A stretch of DNA of 64,000 nt from SB15 sp964639245 (GTDB lineage: Bacteria > Chloroflexota > Anaerolineae > Aggregatilineales > J027), in assembly GCA_964639245.1 (NCBI GenBank), contig CAZXCU010000010.1:138977-202976 (forward strand), given 5' to 3'. Below the pieces are notes generated by a model. That model ran no database searches. It was not told the origin of the DNA and worked only from the letters and a program-made list of their open reading frames with translations. The first letter of the stretch is position 1, and each line of letters starts with the position of its first letter. The translations under genes and the position numbers were made by a program. Of the stretch, positions 10,501-18,280 are shown piece by piece.

Positions 10501-11361
10501 GCCCGTGCGTGTAACCCCGCCGCCGACCCAGCCCGTGTTCACTTGATACCATGTGCCATCGGCTGCGGTGGTTCTGCCCAGTACGTTATAAATTTGAAAG
10601 GGATCAAGCTGCCCAACAATGTTACCCGTGATAGGTTCAGTACGAATATTGACTCGGTTGTAGTCGAAAGTGGCTAATACACATGCGCCGGAGGTGGGCA
10701 ATTGTGGCAAGGGTTGAAGGGTTACTTGGAGCGTTGGGGTTGGGGAAGGAGTAATTGGACACCCATTATTTTCCCTTGTGCCAAAAACTGTAGGGCATCC
10801 ATCAAATTGAGTAGTGAGACCGTCTTGGTCGACATCGGCACAACCGGCCCATTCCACCAACCCAAATTCGTTCGGACAGACATCCTGTGAATCAGGAACA
10901 GTATCCCCATCGGTATCCACGACCAAGCAGCCATCGCGTGTATTGGGTGCATACTCACGCGGACATTGATCCTGATCATCAGGAACGCCATCTTCGTCGG
11001 AATCAGGGAAGATAACAAAAAAGGTAACAGTTGGGCTAGTCTCCCATACTTGGCTGCTATAAATCAAAGTGCAGTAAAAATCTACGGTATTCACACCGAG
11101 TGGAATGGTGTAAGCCAACGTTCCATAGGCGGGAATCGTCCCAATCCATGTGCTATTGGCATAGCAATCATCCCATTTTTTCCAAGTCTCGTAAGCATAC
11201 AAATTAACAACTGTCCCGGGTGGGCCGGAGCCTGGGCTGATATAAATGCCCGACTGGGAGGGTTGAGCGTGTTCGACTTCCGCCGAGGCGGTGTAAGCAA
11301 AAATGCCGATGACAGCAAATAGGAGTGCAACGAGAACGACAAATAGAATCTTCGCCTTCAT
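7591..11361 (-). CDS. Large exported multidomain protein (TSP3, SH3, Ig-like, TolB-type propeller)
   Basis: 1256 residues beginning with a signal/anchor segment. In order: calcium-binding thrombospondin type 3 repeats (about 120-200), Pro/Thr linkers, a bacterial SH3 domain (about 225-290), another TSP3 unit, a Cys-containing helical region of roughly 400 residues, another TSP3 unit near 730-760, two Ig/cadherin-like domains of the NTPPAV type (about 770-940), and a C-terminal WD40/TolB-like propeller with SPDGKRLLV and APNGRYVAF blades. I chose the ATG at 11361 (GAGG upstream) over a start 15 codons earlier because it leads directly into the signal. Probably an envelope protein that binds glycan or peptidoglycan; the role is unknown. 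Confidence 0.8.
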   Translation of the reverse strand: MKAKILFVVLVALLFAVIGIFAYTASAEVEHAQPSQSGIYISPGSGPPGTVVNLYAYETWKKWDDCYANSTWIGTIPAYGTLAYTIPLGVNTVDFYCTLIYSSQVWETSPTVTFFVIFPDSDEDGVPDDQDQCPREYAPNTRDGCLVVDTDGDTVPDSQDVCPNEFGLVEWAGCADVDQDGLTTQFDGCPTVFGTRENNGCPITPSPTPTLQVTLQPLPQLPTSGACVLATFDYNRVNIRTEPITGNIVGQLDPFQIYNVLGRTTAADGTWYQVNTGWVGGGVTRTGGDCSTLPDTFQPLVQPTPIPDSDGDGILDPADNCPQEAGIPENNGCPASPVVLVDSTIESGNALQFCPQHQTTFQTLPIFIQLEIANGLHPNPCDYIDSLLNDVAVGTPEPLLTPEITRQILTGCPATLPSMVGMSTRLNSHNKAAWQTVNSLMTPENTCEITNSITNGMIPPQLINSLSNPSSATPLPFLQSRFAPTYNPVNTLLLDTAIAMCILSPISTERAGFIRHRMQQAGVTESDLVAFGCPLVEFFNMYGDLTPDKREAVSLLQTACSLSIYDAYYVIYLADAAGVNFTEILKQDSATLCADPLTAMSAFLKDPVADADIAPQMQSCADIAYLLKGYDSELSLYHLWVILSAATPCNKAVKFMEQGMFIFSDQEHPLPACLSLGADNLTLADGTLLDAKSAWAHQIFVLSREDICASASLPPADDDSDTLFGDVDRCPTEFSLNPDGCPDGALENIAPILEPIPSQTMLAGGFINVGVIASDEDGDALSLTAASSDFTIANVIAANNLLTITANTVGTITITVEISDGAESVTQTFPVTVNPPVANTPPAVNPIGEQTIQAGTTLEIPIEALDSDGNPLVLSASSASSKVARVALNGSMLTLTGMDAGSTTITVIASDGSTTGGAFFNVVVIPPSLRATTNDLPSGTTRLVNTALRTEAAQIGLLPPNLARFGLMELPETFTPNANAVFQAREGERTTFYAVIGDEITAPLKDTPDNAFYPALDPAGRYIAFLSTDAANAVTLQVLNVKRNEFTVVLTDEKLKQADKANFKIALYPPSWSPDGKRLLVTLINEIGDPSIHALDVSDLTNIPAPERLVENVTAGAYAPNGRYVAFEHRDKQGVQNIYVMVETPTEIKVHPITNQTTETPCFAPQFGADSLNIYFVCQIEGQAALFRYGIEGLTEISIGVANIGNPAPSEGFLGFDDGSVIYYGDESGTTITPLIQLENQNVSHVRWVTLSALDE

Positions 11362-11525
11362 AAGCAGATGCCTCAACAGAATCATCAGTTTTTTAAGGTA
11401 TAGCATAGAAAGAGGGTTTATGCTGATGAAGGTTAATAACTTTTGATAAATTTGAGACCAGTTTTATAACAATTTAACGGTGAGCGCCGTTCAGTAAAAA
11501 CATAAGCTGAGTTATCATAAATAGC

Positions 11526-12425
11526 CTAGAAAAACATAGTCAGCAACCAACCAACCACATAAGCTGCCCCGAACCACTTATGCAATCGTGCCGTGTGTAC
11601 CAATACCAGATGAAGTTCTTTGGCATCTTCGCTGGTCGTGGCAATACGGCATAGGCGCAATGTTTCCGGCAGAAAAATCAGTGAAAGGAGGGTAGTCAGG
11701 GGGATTTGACCGATTACGACCAGAATAACAGTTGTTGCTAGCCCGCCCAGCGTCAAAAAAACATATTCTTGCTGGGCAAAACGTCGCCCAAAACGAACCG
11801 CCAAGGTGCGCTTGCCACTCCCTTTGTCCGCGTCTAAATCGCGCAGATTATTGGCGTGGAGAATGGCGGCGGTTAAAAAGCCAATCGGAATTGCGCCTAT
11901 GAGCGTTTGGTTGCTGGTTTGTTCGGTCAGAACATAGTATGTCCCCAGCACAATCAGCGGCCCCATAAAAATAAAGACAGCAATTTCGCCCAGACCGATA
12001 TAAGCCAGTGCAAACGGCCCGGCGGTATACAAAATGGCGACTGCAACCCCCGCAATCCCTATCCAGAGAATGAGCAACCCGGTTTGCGAAACCAGATACA
12101 GCCCAATCAGCGAACCTATTGCAAAGCTCAACACGGCCCCCATGAACACTTGGCGGGTAGTTAAATAACCATTTTTGAGGATTAACCCCAAACCATGGGT
12201 TTTTTCGGCTTCTACCCCTTTAACGTAATCAAAGTATTCATTGGAGAGATTTGCGCCAATTTGCAGCGCGAGTGTGCCTAACAAGGCCAAGCCAAAAAAC
12301 AGGACATTGAATTTTTCGTCCTGCAAGGCAATCACCCCGCCCAATGCGATGGGAACATAAGTGGCGGTCAGGCTGCGCGGACGAATGGCCTGATACCAGA
12401 TTTGAAAAGGGGTGTTCAACGCCAT
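11526..12425 (-). CDS. menA: 1,4-dihydroxy-2-naphthoate polyprenyltransferase
   Basis: A 299-residue UbiA-superfamily membrane enzyme with about eight to nine helices. The first prenyl-diphosphate/Mg motif is NEYFDYVKG (about residue 74) and the second is NNLRDLDADKGSGKRTLA (about residue 190), both typical of MenA. It attaches the polyprenyl tail in menaquinone synthesis, so the host probably respires with menaquinone. No other men genes are nearby. A related UbiA prenyltransferase is possible but less likely given the GKRTLA motif. Confidence 0.9.
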   Translation of the reverse strand: MALNTPFQIWYQAIRPRSLTATYVPIALGGVIALQDEKFNVLFFGLALLGTLALQIGANLSNEYFDYVKGVEAEKTHGLGLILKNGYLTTRQVFMGAVLSFAIGSLIGLYLVSQTGLLILWIGIAGVAVAILYTAGPFALAYIGLGEIAVFIFMGPLIVLGTYYVLTEQTSNQTLIGAIPIGFLTAAILHANNLRDLDADKGSGKRTLAVRFGRRFAQQEYVFLTLGGLATTVILVVIGQIPLTTLLSLIFLPETLRLCRIATTSEDAKELHLVLVHTARLHKWFGAAYVVGWLLTMFF

Positions 12426-12458
12426 GAAAGTTGCTTTTCGTATATCAGATGGATAGCA

Positions 12459-12490
12459 GGCGAGTCCAAAACAAAATTTTTGAACTCGCC
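12459..12490 (-). terminator. Hairpin between the stalk protein gene and menA
   Basis: The arms GGCGAGT (12459-12465) and ACTCGCC (12484-12490) form a 7-bp stem that continues into an A-run paired with a T-run. It lies just after the stop of the exported protein gene at 12507. There is no clear T-tail, so it may be a processing or stability hairpin rather than an efficient terminator. Confidence 0.4.
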
Positions 12491-12506
12491 CATATAGACA
12501 ACCGGG

Positions 12507-14039
12507 TTAGGAGACACGGACACGGAAGAAATATTCTGCCTGTGTCGTTCCCCAATCAATGCTTACCCGCAGGAAATAGGTGCCTGTGGGGACATCAATG
12601 TTAAACAAGACCAGTTTATCGCCGCGCCGTACATCACTTTGGACGGTTTGTTGGGTTGACGGGTCAAGGAAATCAAAGGTAATTTGCTGCGGACGCGGGC
12701 TTTCAGCCGGCAAACGCACCTGAATAGCAAAATCTTGGAGCAACTGTACCGAGTCGCCTTCCGATTCCAACGGGCGATTGACACAAATAAGTTCTCCGGC
12801 GGCGCTAGTCTGGCAGAAATTCACCCCGACAGGTTGATAGGTTTGTCCGGCGAACACGACCACTACCGCAGGAGGTTCGTTGGGCTGTGCCACAGGGGAG
12901 GTAGCGCTCGGTTGAATTTCGGCAAGCGTGGCAGTGGCAACTATTTCAACCGTTGGCGGCACCACCTCTACGGTGGATTCCACAATTCCGACAGTCGTTG
13001 CCGAAGGAACAAGTGCTTCGGTGGTCGGGAGCGGTGTTCCCCCTAAAGCAACAGTGGTCGCTGTTCCGGTTGGTTCAGGCGATGACGTGATGCTCGGTGT
13101 CAAGGTGCTGGTGGGTGTGGCAGTTTCGGTAGGAACAAGGGTTTCCGTTGGTGTTCGGGTCGCTGTCTGGGTGAAGGTTGCGGTGGGTTCATCCGTAGGG
13201 GTTAAAGTCGCTGTCGGTGTTTCGGTTGCTTCTTCCGTTTCGATAATTTCTTCGGTTTCAACAACTTCAAAAGTGGCTACCACAGGTTCTTCGGTGACTT
13301 CAGCCGTTTCTATCACCTCTTGCGTTGGCAGGTCAAGCGGTTCTTCGGTTTCGACCACTTCTTCTGTTTCAACGACTTCCACCGTAGGCGTGGCAGAAGG
13401 CAGGGGTTTGGTTGCGCTGGGTTTGACCGTCGGTGTTGCCGAGGGTTCAACTTCGGTAGCGATTTCTGTAACCTCAACTGCCTGTTCGGTGGTGAGACCC
13501 GTCACAATGCCTTCGCTGGTGGGGGTTTCACCGCTTTCAACTTCTGTCGGGGTTCCTTGAGCCACTTCGGTCCCTGTTCCAGCAGGCAAAATATTGATCG
13601 CAAAACGGTAGCTGACAAACGCCGATACCCCTGCCACATTATCATAAAGAGCATCCACTTGGACAATGTGGCTGCCTATCCCATAATTGGCATCAAAAAT
13701 GGCCTGCTGTGGATTGGGTAAATCTAGGGGCTGCGTAACTTCATCGTTGATGATACGACTCAGCACCAAACGATTCGGGGCATCGCCTTCCACCAGCACG
13801 GTAACCTGCTGTCCATCTTCAATTTGAAGGGGGGAAGTCAAAGGCGGAACAGCCGTAAAATTACACTGGTTGTTTTTTGTGGATACCGGCCAGCAGTAAG
13901 CATAAATCGCTTCTTCGGCGGTCTGGTTGCCCACATTCAACCGGATAATTGGCCTTGCTGCAACTTGGGCAGCCGGTGCAAGCGCCAACAACGACACCCC
14001 CAAAACAATCACGAGCCAGATAAGAAGTTGTTTTTTCAT
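12507..14039 (-). CDS. Secreted protein with long Thr/Pro/Glu-rich stalk
   Basis: 510 residues: an N-terminal signal peptide (KKQ then a hydrophobic run ending AAQVAARP), a globular N-domain to about residue 155, about 230 residues of low-complexity Thr/Pro/Glu/Val sequence made of short degenerate TPT and VETEE units, and a C-terminal beta-sandwich-like domain (about 390-510). The stalk probably spans the wall, and similar Chloroflexota proteins are often O-glycosylated (inference). The gene follows yjjX by a few bases. ATG at 14039 is used rather than the GTG immediately before it. The ligand is unknown. Confidence 0.75.
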   Translation of the reverse strand: MKKQLLIWLVIVLGVSLLALAPAAQVAARPIIRLNVGNQTAEEAIYAYCWPVSTKNNQCNFTAVPPLTSPLQIEDGQQVTVLVEGDAPNRLVLSRIINDEVTQPLDLPNPQQAIFDANYGIGSHIVQVDALYDNVAGVSAFVSYRFAINILPAGTGTEVAQGTPTEVESGETPTSEGIVTGLTTEQAVEVTEIATEVEPSATPTVKPSATKPLPSATPTVEVVETEEVVETEEPLDLPTQEVIETAEVTEEPVVATFEVVETEEIIETEEATETPTATLTPTDEPTATFTQTATRTPTETLVPTETATPTSTLTPSITSSPEPTGTATTVALGGTPLPTTEALVPSATTVGIVESTVEVVPPTVEIVATATLAEIQPSATSPVAQPNEPPAVVVVFAGQTYQPVGVNFCQTSAAGELICVNRPLESEGDSVQLLQDFAIQVRLPAESPRPQQITFDFLDPSTQQTVQSDVRRGDKLVLFNIDVPTGTYFLRVSIDWGTTQAEYFFRVRVS

Positions 14040-14045
14040 CACAGG

Positions 14046-14576
14046 TTACACCCTTAGTTTGTAGAGATTGGGACTTCGGAAAGGCGCTGCCGCCAATCGA
14101 ATAATATGTTCATAAGCCAATTGGCGGCTCAGGAGTCCATCGGTCAAAATACCAATCGCCCCTTCTTGATGTTTGGTATTTTCCCGTCCAACCAACTGAT
14201 CCATCGCCAGCCCTAATTCTGTCCCAGAGCGTACCGCCGCCGCTACCGAGTCGGGCAGCATCAGATGACTGCCACCGCCAATGCCACAACTGCCATCCTC
14301 ATGCAAAATAACGCACCACGCACAGGTCATCAACCCAAAATCCGTTTCAATGACCCCGCCTTCTAAACCAACCCCGATTGATGCTTGGGGAGTTTCCAGC
14401 GCGGCTTTGGCCCGATGATACGCACCCTGACGGGTTTCAGCATCACCTACGGGTTGTGCTTGCACCCCGGAAGGCACAGACACCCCCCAAAAATGTGCTT
14501 CTGGGAACACAAGCGTCAGGACATTTTGGGCGGCAGCAAGTTTTACAGGATTGGTTGAGCCAATCGCAAGGTACAT
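14046..14576 (-). CDS. yjjX: Inosine/xanthosine triphosphatase (YjjX/DUF84 family)
   Basis: 176 residues starting with the family's STNPVKLAA strand-loop and containing the GVGLEGGV active-site block and the downstream SGTELG helix. These enzymes hydrolyse ITP/XTP and so keep deaminated purines out of nucleic acids. The length matches the family. It is the first gene of a pair with the stalk protein, which is probably coincidental co-transcription. Its housekeeping role is unrelated to the purine catabolism locus further on, though both concern purine oxidation states. Confidence 0.85.
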   Translation of the reverse strand: MYLAIGSTNPVKLAAAQNVLTLVFPEAHFWGVSVPSGVQAQPVGDAETRQGAYHRAKAALETPQASIGVGLEGGVIETDFGLMTCAWCVILHEDGSCGIGGGSHLMLPDSVAAAVRSGTELGLAMDQLVGRENTKHQEGAIGILTDGLLSRQLAYEHIIRLAAAPFRSPNLYKLRV

Positions 14577-14640
14577 TTCGCTATCACGCTCTGTTTAATG
14601 AGGGGCATTGTAGCATTGACCGCAAATAACCGCCAAATAA

Positions 14641-15162
14641 TTAACGGGCGTGTTTTGCTGCGTCTAAGGCCACCTCAAAATTTACTTCCTGTCCCAAGAC
14701 CGGCACATATTCAGCATGAATGACTTTGTTGTTTTTATCCAGCACAAAAACAGCCCGCTGATTCACCCGCCAATCAAGGTCATGGACTCCGTAATCATCG
14801 GAAAATTGCATGTCTTTGTGTGAGGAAAGTGTTTCGGTACGTTCAATGCCTTCGGCCCCACACCAGCGCCGTTGAGCAAAGGGCAGGTCGGAACTAATCG
14901 TTAAAATGACAATATCCTCGCTCATATTCGCTGCTTCTTGGTTAAAGCGGCGGGTTTGGGCGCTGCACACACGGGTATCTAAGGACGGCACGCAGCTCAA
15001 GATTTTAATTTTTCCCTCATAATCTTGCAGGGTACGGATAGTTTGGTCATTGGCAACCAATCGAAAATCCGGGGCGGTTTCGCCAATTTCAAGCATTCGC
15101 CCGCGGACAGGATGCCATTTTTCCCCAACCTGCATTCCGTTCGGACGTTCTATATAATTCAT
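14641..15162 (-). CDS. tpx: Thiol peroxidase, atypical 2-Cys peroxiredoxin
   Basis: 173 residues. The peroxidatic cysteine is Cys66 in SLDTRVC, with the conserved Thr63 beside it. The resolving cysteine is Cys101 in WCGAEGI, as in E. coli Tpx. It reduces hydrogen and alkyl hydroperoxides using thioredoxin. A strong AAGGAG site precedes the ATG. It diverges from the dGTPase-like gene, with a short shared promoter region. Presence of an antioxidant peroxidase suggests at least some oxygen exposure. Confidence 0.93.
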   Translation of the reverse strand: MNYIERPNGMQVGEKWHPVRGRMLEIGETAPDFRLVANDQTIRTLQDYEGKIKILSCVPSLDTRVCSAQTRRFNQEAANMSEDIVILTISSDLPFAQRRWCGAEGIERTETLSSHKDMQFSDDYGVHDLDWRVNQRAVFVLDKNNKVIHAEYVPVLGQEVNFEVALDAAKHAR

Positions 15163-15243
15163 GGTTTGCTCCTTTTCACAAAATAAAGTCCAATGCAGAT
15201 ACTAACCGAATTGGCTACAATCGTCACAAAGTGAGGCGGAATT

Positions 15244-16401
15244 ATGCGGCATACCCGACAGCATTTTGAAGAAATTGAAGCCCAAACCCTTGCCTCTTAT
15301 GCGCTCAAGAGCAAAGACAGCAAAGGCCGATTTCATGACGAACCGGAATCGGAGTATCGCACGCGCTTTCAGCGTGACCGCGACAGGATTTTGCATACCA
15401 CCGCTTTCCGCCGCTTGGAATATAAAACGCAGGTTTTTGTCAATTACGAAGGCGATTATTACCGTACCCGTTTAACCCATACCTTGGAAGTCGCCCAAGT
15501 TGGACGGACGATTGCGCGGGCGTTGGGTGCGAATGAGGATTTGGTTGAGGGAATCGCGCTGGGGCATGATTTAGGCCACTCCCCATTTGGACATGCCGGA
15601 GAAGCCACATTGCATGGGCTGTTACAAGAGTACGGCGGATTCGAGCATAATAAACAAAGTTATCGAATTTTGACCGAGCTTGAAAAACGCTATCCCCAAT
15701 GGAATGGCTTAAACCTGACCTATGAGCTGCTCGAAGGCATCATCAAACATGAAACCACCTACGATTTGCGCGATGCGGAACGTAAGGGTTTTTCGCCCGA
15801 ATTACATGCCAGCTTGGAAGCGCAAATTGCTAATTTCTCGGACGAATTGGCCTATAGCGCTCATGATTTGGATGATGGACTGCGGTCTGGTTTGCTGGCA
15901 GCCCATCAATTAAAAGGGGTGGAAGCATGGGAAAAATGCTGTGAGGCGGTGGGCTGGCAAGGCATTGAATTGGACGAAATGACCCGCCATCAGATGATAC
16001 GGCATTTTATCAATTGGCAGGTGACGGATGTGATTGAACATACCAGCCAGCAAATCGACCAGCACAATCTGCAAACCCCGTTAGACATTCAAAAAATGCC
16101 GTATCCGGTGGTTGACCATTCTCATACGCTGAAAACCATGAACCATGAACTGAAAACATTTCTGTATGAAAATTTGTATCGGCATTATCGGGTAGTCCGC
16201 ATGAGCAAAAAGGCGGGACGATTCATTACCGATTTGTTTAATGCCTTTGTCCAAGAATCGCGTCAACTTCCACTCACCACCCAACACCGTATTCAAGAAG
16301 TAGGCTTGCATCGGGCCGTCGCAGATTACATTGCAGGAATGACTGACCGCTATGCTTTGCAAGAATGGGAGCGCCTATTCAACCCCTTTGAGCGTCCGTG
16401 A
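15244..16401 (+). CDS. Deoxyguanosinetriphosphate triphosphohydrolase-like protein
   Basis: 385 residues of the HD-domain dNTPase family. Metal ligands are visible as His79 (RLTHTLEV) and His108-Asp109 in GHDLGHSPFGHAGE, with a later conserved SDELAYSAHDLDDG segment supplying the final Asp. It converts dNTPs to deoxynucleosides plus triphosphate, limiting dNTP pools; homologues can also act in phage defence. GAGGCGG lies just upstream of the ATG. It precedes greA on the same strand. Confidence 0.9.
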   Translation: MRHTRQHFEEIEAQTLASYALKSKDSKGRFHDEPESEYRTRFQRDRDRILHTTAFRRLEYKTQVFVNYEGDYYRTRLTHTLEVAQVGRTIARALGANEDLVEGIALGHDLGHSPFGHAGEATLHGLLQEYGGFEHNKQSYRILTELEKRYPQWNGLNLTYELLEGIIKHETTYDLRDAERKGFSPELHASLEAQIANFSDELAYSAHDLDDGLRSGLLAAHQLKGVEAWEKCCEAVGWQGIELDEMTRHQMIRHFINWQVTDVIEHTSQQIDQHNLQTPLDIQKMPYPVVDHSHTLKTMNHELKTFLYENLYRHYRVVRMSKKAGRFITDLFNAFVQESRQLPLTTQHRIQEVGLHRAVADYIAGMTDRYALQEWERLFNPFERP

Positions 16402-16484
16402 CACCCTGTTATACAAGCCTGTTTGGTGGTACTCTATAAGTCATCCGGCCTGTACTTTCAATGAAGCATTTTGAGGTTTATATC

Positions 16485-16955
16485 ATGAATGAACAGAGTT
16501 ATTTAACGGCTGAAGGCAAAGCCAAATTAGAAAATGAATATAAAGAGCTTTTAGAAATTAAACGTCCCGAACTGGCCGCCAAACTTAAAGAGGCGATTGC
16601 CCAAGGGGACTTGAAAGAAAATGCTGATTATCATGATGCCAAAGAACAGCAGGCGTTTTTAGAAGGCCGCATTAAGGAAATTGAAAGTATTCTTCGTTCG
16701 GCAGTGCTGATCGAAGAAAACACAAGCAGCAAAGGTCGTATCGTCGTGGGGAGTGAAGTTACGGTGCTGGAAGATGGGGAAGACACCCCGGAAACCTATA
16801 AAATTGTGGGGGCTGCCGAAGCCCACCCCGCACAAGGACGCATTTCCAACGAAAGTCCCCTCGGTGCAGCCCTACTGACCAAGAAAAAAGGCGATAAAGT
16901 CACGGTGAAATCGCCGGATGGGGAAACCCGCTTCAAAGTGGTGGATGTTAAATAG
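16485..16955 (+). CDS. greA: Transcription elongation factor GreA
   Basis: 156 residues: an N-terminal antiparallel coiled coil (about 1-75) with the acidic tip residues in QGDLKENADYHDAKEQQ, and a C-terminal FKBP-like domain ending GETRFKVVDVK. GreA rescues backtracked RNA polymerase by stimulating transcript cleavage. I use the ATG at 16485, which has GAGG 8 bases upstream and gives the normal GreA length. An in-frame ATG at 16461 would add eight unsupported residues. Confidence 0.95.
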   Translation: MNEQSYLTAEGKAKLENEYKELLEIKRPELAAKLKEAIAQGDLKENADYHDAKEQQAFLEGRIKEIESILRSAVLIEENTSSKGRIVVGSEVTVLEDGEDTPETYKIVGAAEAHPAQGRISNESPLGAALLTKKKGDKVTVKSPDGETRFKVVDVK

Positions 16956-17024
16956 CACTCTTTTTAAGTTTACTTTCCTACCCTTTGGGGATAAATGCCC
17001 CATCTGGTTTTTGACACAAAAGCC

Positions 17025-17033
17025 TGTTAAAAT
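17025..17033 (+). promoter_or_regulatory. Extended -10 promoter for the thi operon (predicted)
   Basis: TGTTAAAAT has a TG dinucleotide one base before a 5/6 match to TATAAT. Transcription would start near 17040, just before the riboswitch 5' arm at 17047. The nearby TTGACA at 17011 is too close (11 bases) to serve as its -35 box. Confidence 0.45.
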
Positions 17034-17046
17034 TTGAACACTATCG

Positions 17047-17142
17047 TCTTTCAGGGGAGTCTGTGCCAACAGGCTGAGAGGGTGCGTAAAGCCGCACCGA
17101 CCCTTATACCTGACCCAGATCATGCTGGCGTAGGAAGGAAGA
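17047..17142 (+). ncRNA. TPP riboswitch (THI element)
   Basis: All hallmarks of the thi-box aptamer are present: CTGAGAG at 17074-17080, the ACCCTT block near 17099, ACCTGA at 17108, then CCAGAT, ATGCTGGCGTAGG. The closing P1 helix can be drawn between TCTTTC (17047-17052) and GGAAGA (17137-17142). It sits directly upstream of thiBPQ and would switch the operon off when thiamine pyrophosphate is abundant, through the terminator that follows. Confidence 0.95.
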
Positions 17143-17170
17143 AACCATGACAAATACCCCCCATTTTTAG

Positions 17171-17201
17171 CAGCCACTTGAGTTTTCACTGGCTGTTTTT
17201 T
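17171..17201 (+). terminator. Expression-platform terminator of the TPP riboswitch
   Basis: A stem of CAGCCA (17171-17176) with TGGCTG (17190-17195) is followed by a T-run. It lies 28 bases after the aptamer and 33 bases before thiB, as expected for transcription-attenuation control. Confidence 0.75.
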
Positions 17202-17233
17202 GTTTTCACTTCCCATGTGAAAGGAGCATTTCA

Positions 17234-18280
17234 ATGGTAAAACGCCTTATTTTGTTGTCTCTGTTGATGGCGGGATTGCTGCCTATCCCGGTGAGCGCAG
17301 CCCAAGAGGATGTGGTTACGCTGGTCACACACGACAGCTTTAATGTCAGCGAAGATGTGCTGCAAGCCTTTGAGGATGAGTCGGGCTTGAAAGTCGAGAT
17401 TTTACAGATCGGGGATGCCGGGACACTCACCAATCAGGCCGTCTTGAGTGCCGATAACCCGCTGGGCGATGTCATTTTTGGCATTGACAACACCTTTTTA
17501 GGGCGGGCATTGGCGGCGGATATTTTTGAGCCGTATCTTTCCCCTGCGCTGGCGACTATTCCCGAAGAATTTTGGGTGGATACCGACAACCGTGTCACGC
17601 CGATTGACTACGGGGATGTATGCTTGAATTATGACATTGCCTATTTTGAGGAAAATGGGCTAGATATTCCGAACAGCCTGACCGATTTAACCGATGAAAA
17701 ATATCAAGAGTTGCTGGTGGTGCAGAATCCGGCAACGTCCTCGCCCGGCTTGGCCTTTTTGCTGGCAACCATCGTTGAATTTGGCACTGAGGGCGATTAC
17801 ACCTATCTGGATTACTGGGAGGATTTAATCGACAACGGTGCGCTAGTGGTGGAGGATTGGACAAGCGCCTACTATGGTGAATTTTCGCTGGCAGGTGGGG
17901 ATTATCCGCTCGTTGTTAGTTATGCCAGCAGCCCACCTGTGGAAGTCCTGTTTGCTGACCCGCCCGTGGATTCAGCATTAACCGGCAGTGTTATTGGGGA
18001 TGGCACATGCTTCCGCCAGATCGAATTCGCCGGGGTACTAAAAGGTGCGGATAATGTGACCGGGGCGCAGCAGTTCATTGATTTTCTGTTGAGCAAGGAA
18101 TTTCAGGAAGATATTCCCCTGCAAATGTTCGTGTTTCCGGTCAATCCAGCCGCCGAACTGCCCGATTTATTTGTGGATTATGCAGCCATCCCCGAAAAGC
18201 CTGCTCGTATGACCATTGAAGACATTGATGCAGGCCGCGAACAGTGGATTCAGGCATGGACAGAAACCGTTTTGCGCTAA
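17234..18280 (+). CDS. thiB: Thiamine ABC transporter substrate-binding protein
   Basis: 348 residues with a signal peptide (to about residue 22, ending SAAQ) and the ThiB/TbpA fold: VTHDSF strand, GDAGTLTNQ loop and the family segment FGIDNTFLGRAL. It captures thiamine (possibly TMP or TPP) outside the membrane and delivers it to ThiPQ. A canonical AAGGAG site precedes the ATG. TPP riboswitch control confirms the substrate class. The 3' end overlaps thiP by 25 bases. Confidence 0.93.
   Translation: MVKRLILLSLLMAGLLPIPVSAAQEDVVTLVTHDSFNVSEDVLQAFEDESGLKVEILQIGDAGTLTNQAVLSADNPLGDVIFGIDNTFLGRALAADIFEPYLSPALATIPEEFWVDTDNRVTPIDYGDVCLNYDIAYFEENGLDIPNSLTDLTDEKYQELLVVQNPATSSPGLAFLLATIVEFGTEGDYTYLDYWEDLIDNGALVVEDWTSAYYGEFSLAGGDYPLVVSYASSPPVEVLFADPPVDSALTGSVIGDGTCFRQIEFAGVLKGADNVTGAQQFIDFLLSKEFQEDIPLQMFVFPVNPAAELPDLFVDYAAIPEKPARMTIEDIDAGREQWIQAWTETVLR

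Noticed and set aside
12928..13560. 210-codon Val/Ser/Thr-rich open frame on the plus strand
   Set aside because: Complement of the Thr/Pro/Glu repeat region of the stalk protein. The repeats keep the opposite frame open.
17011..17016. TTGACA as -35 box of the thi promoter
   Set aside because: Only 11 bases separate it from TAAAAT at 17028, too short for sigma-70. An extended -10 explains the promoter better.
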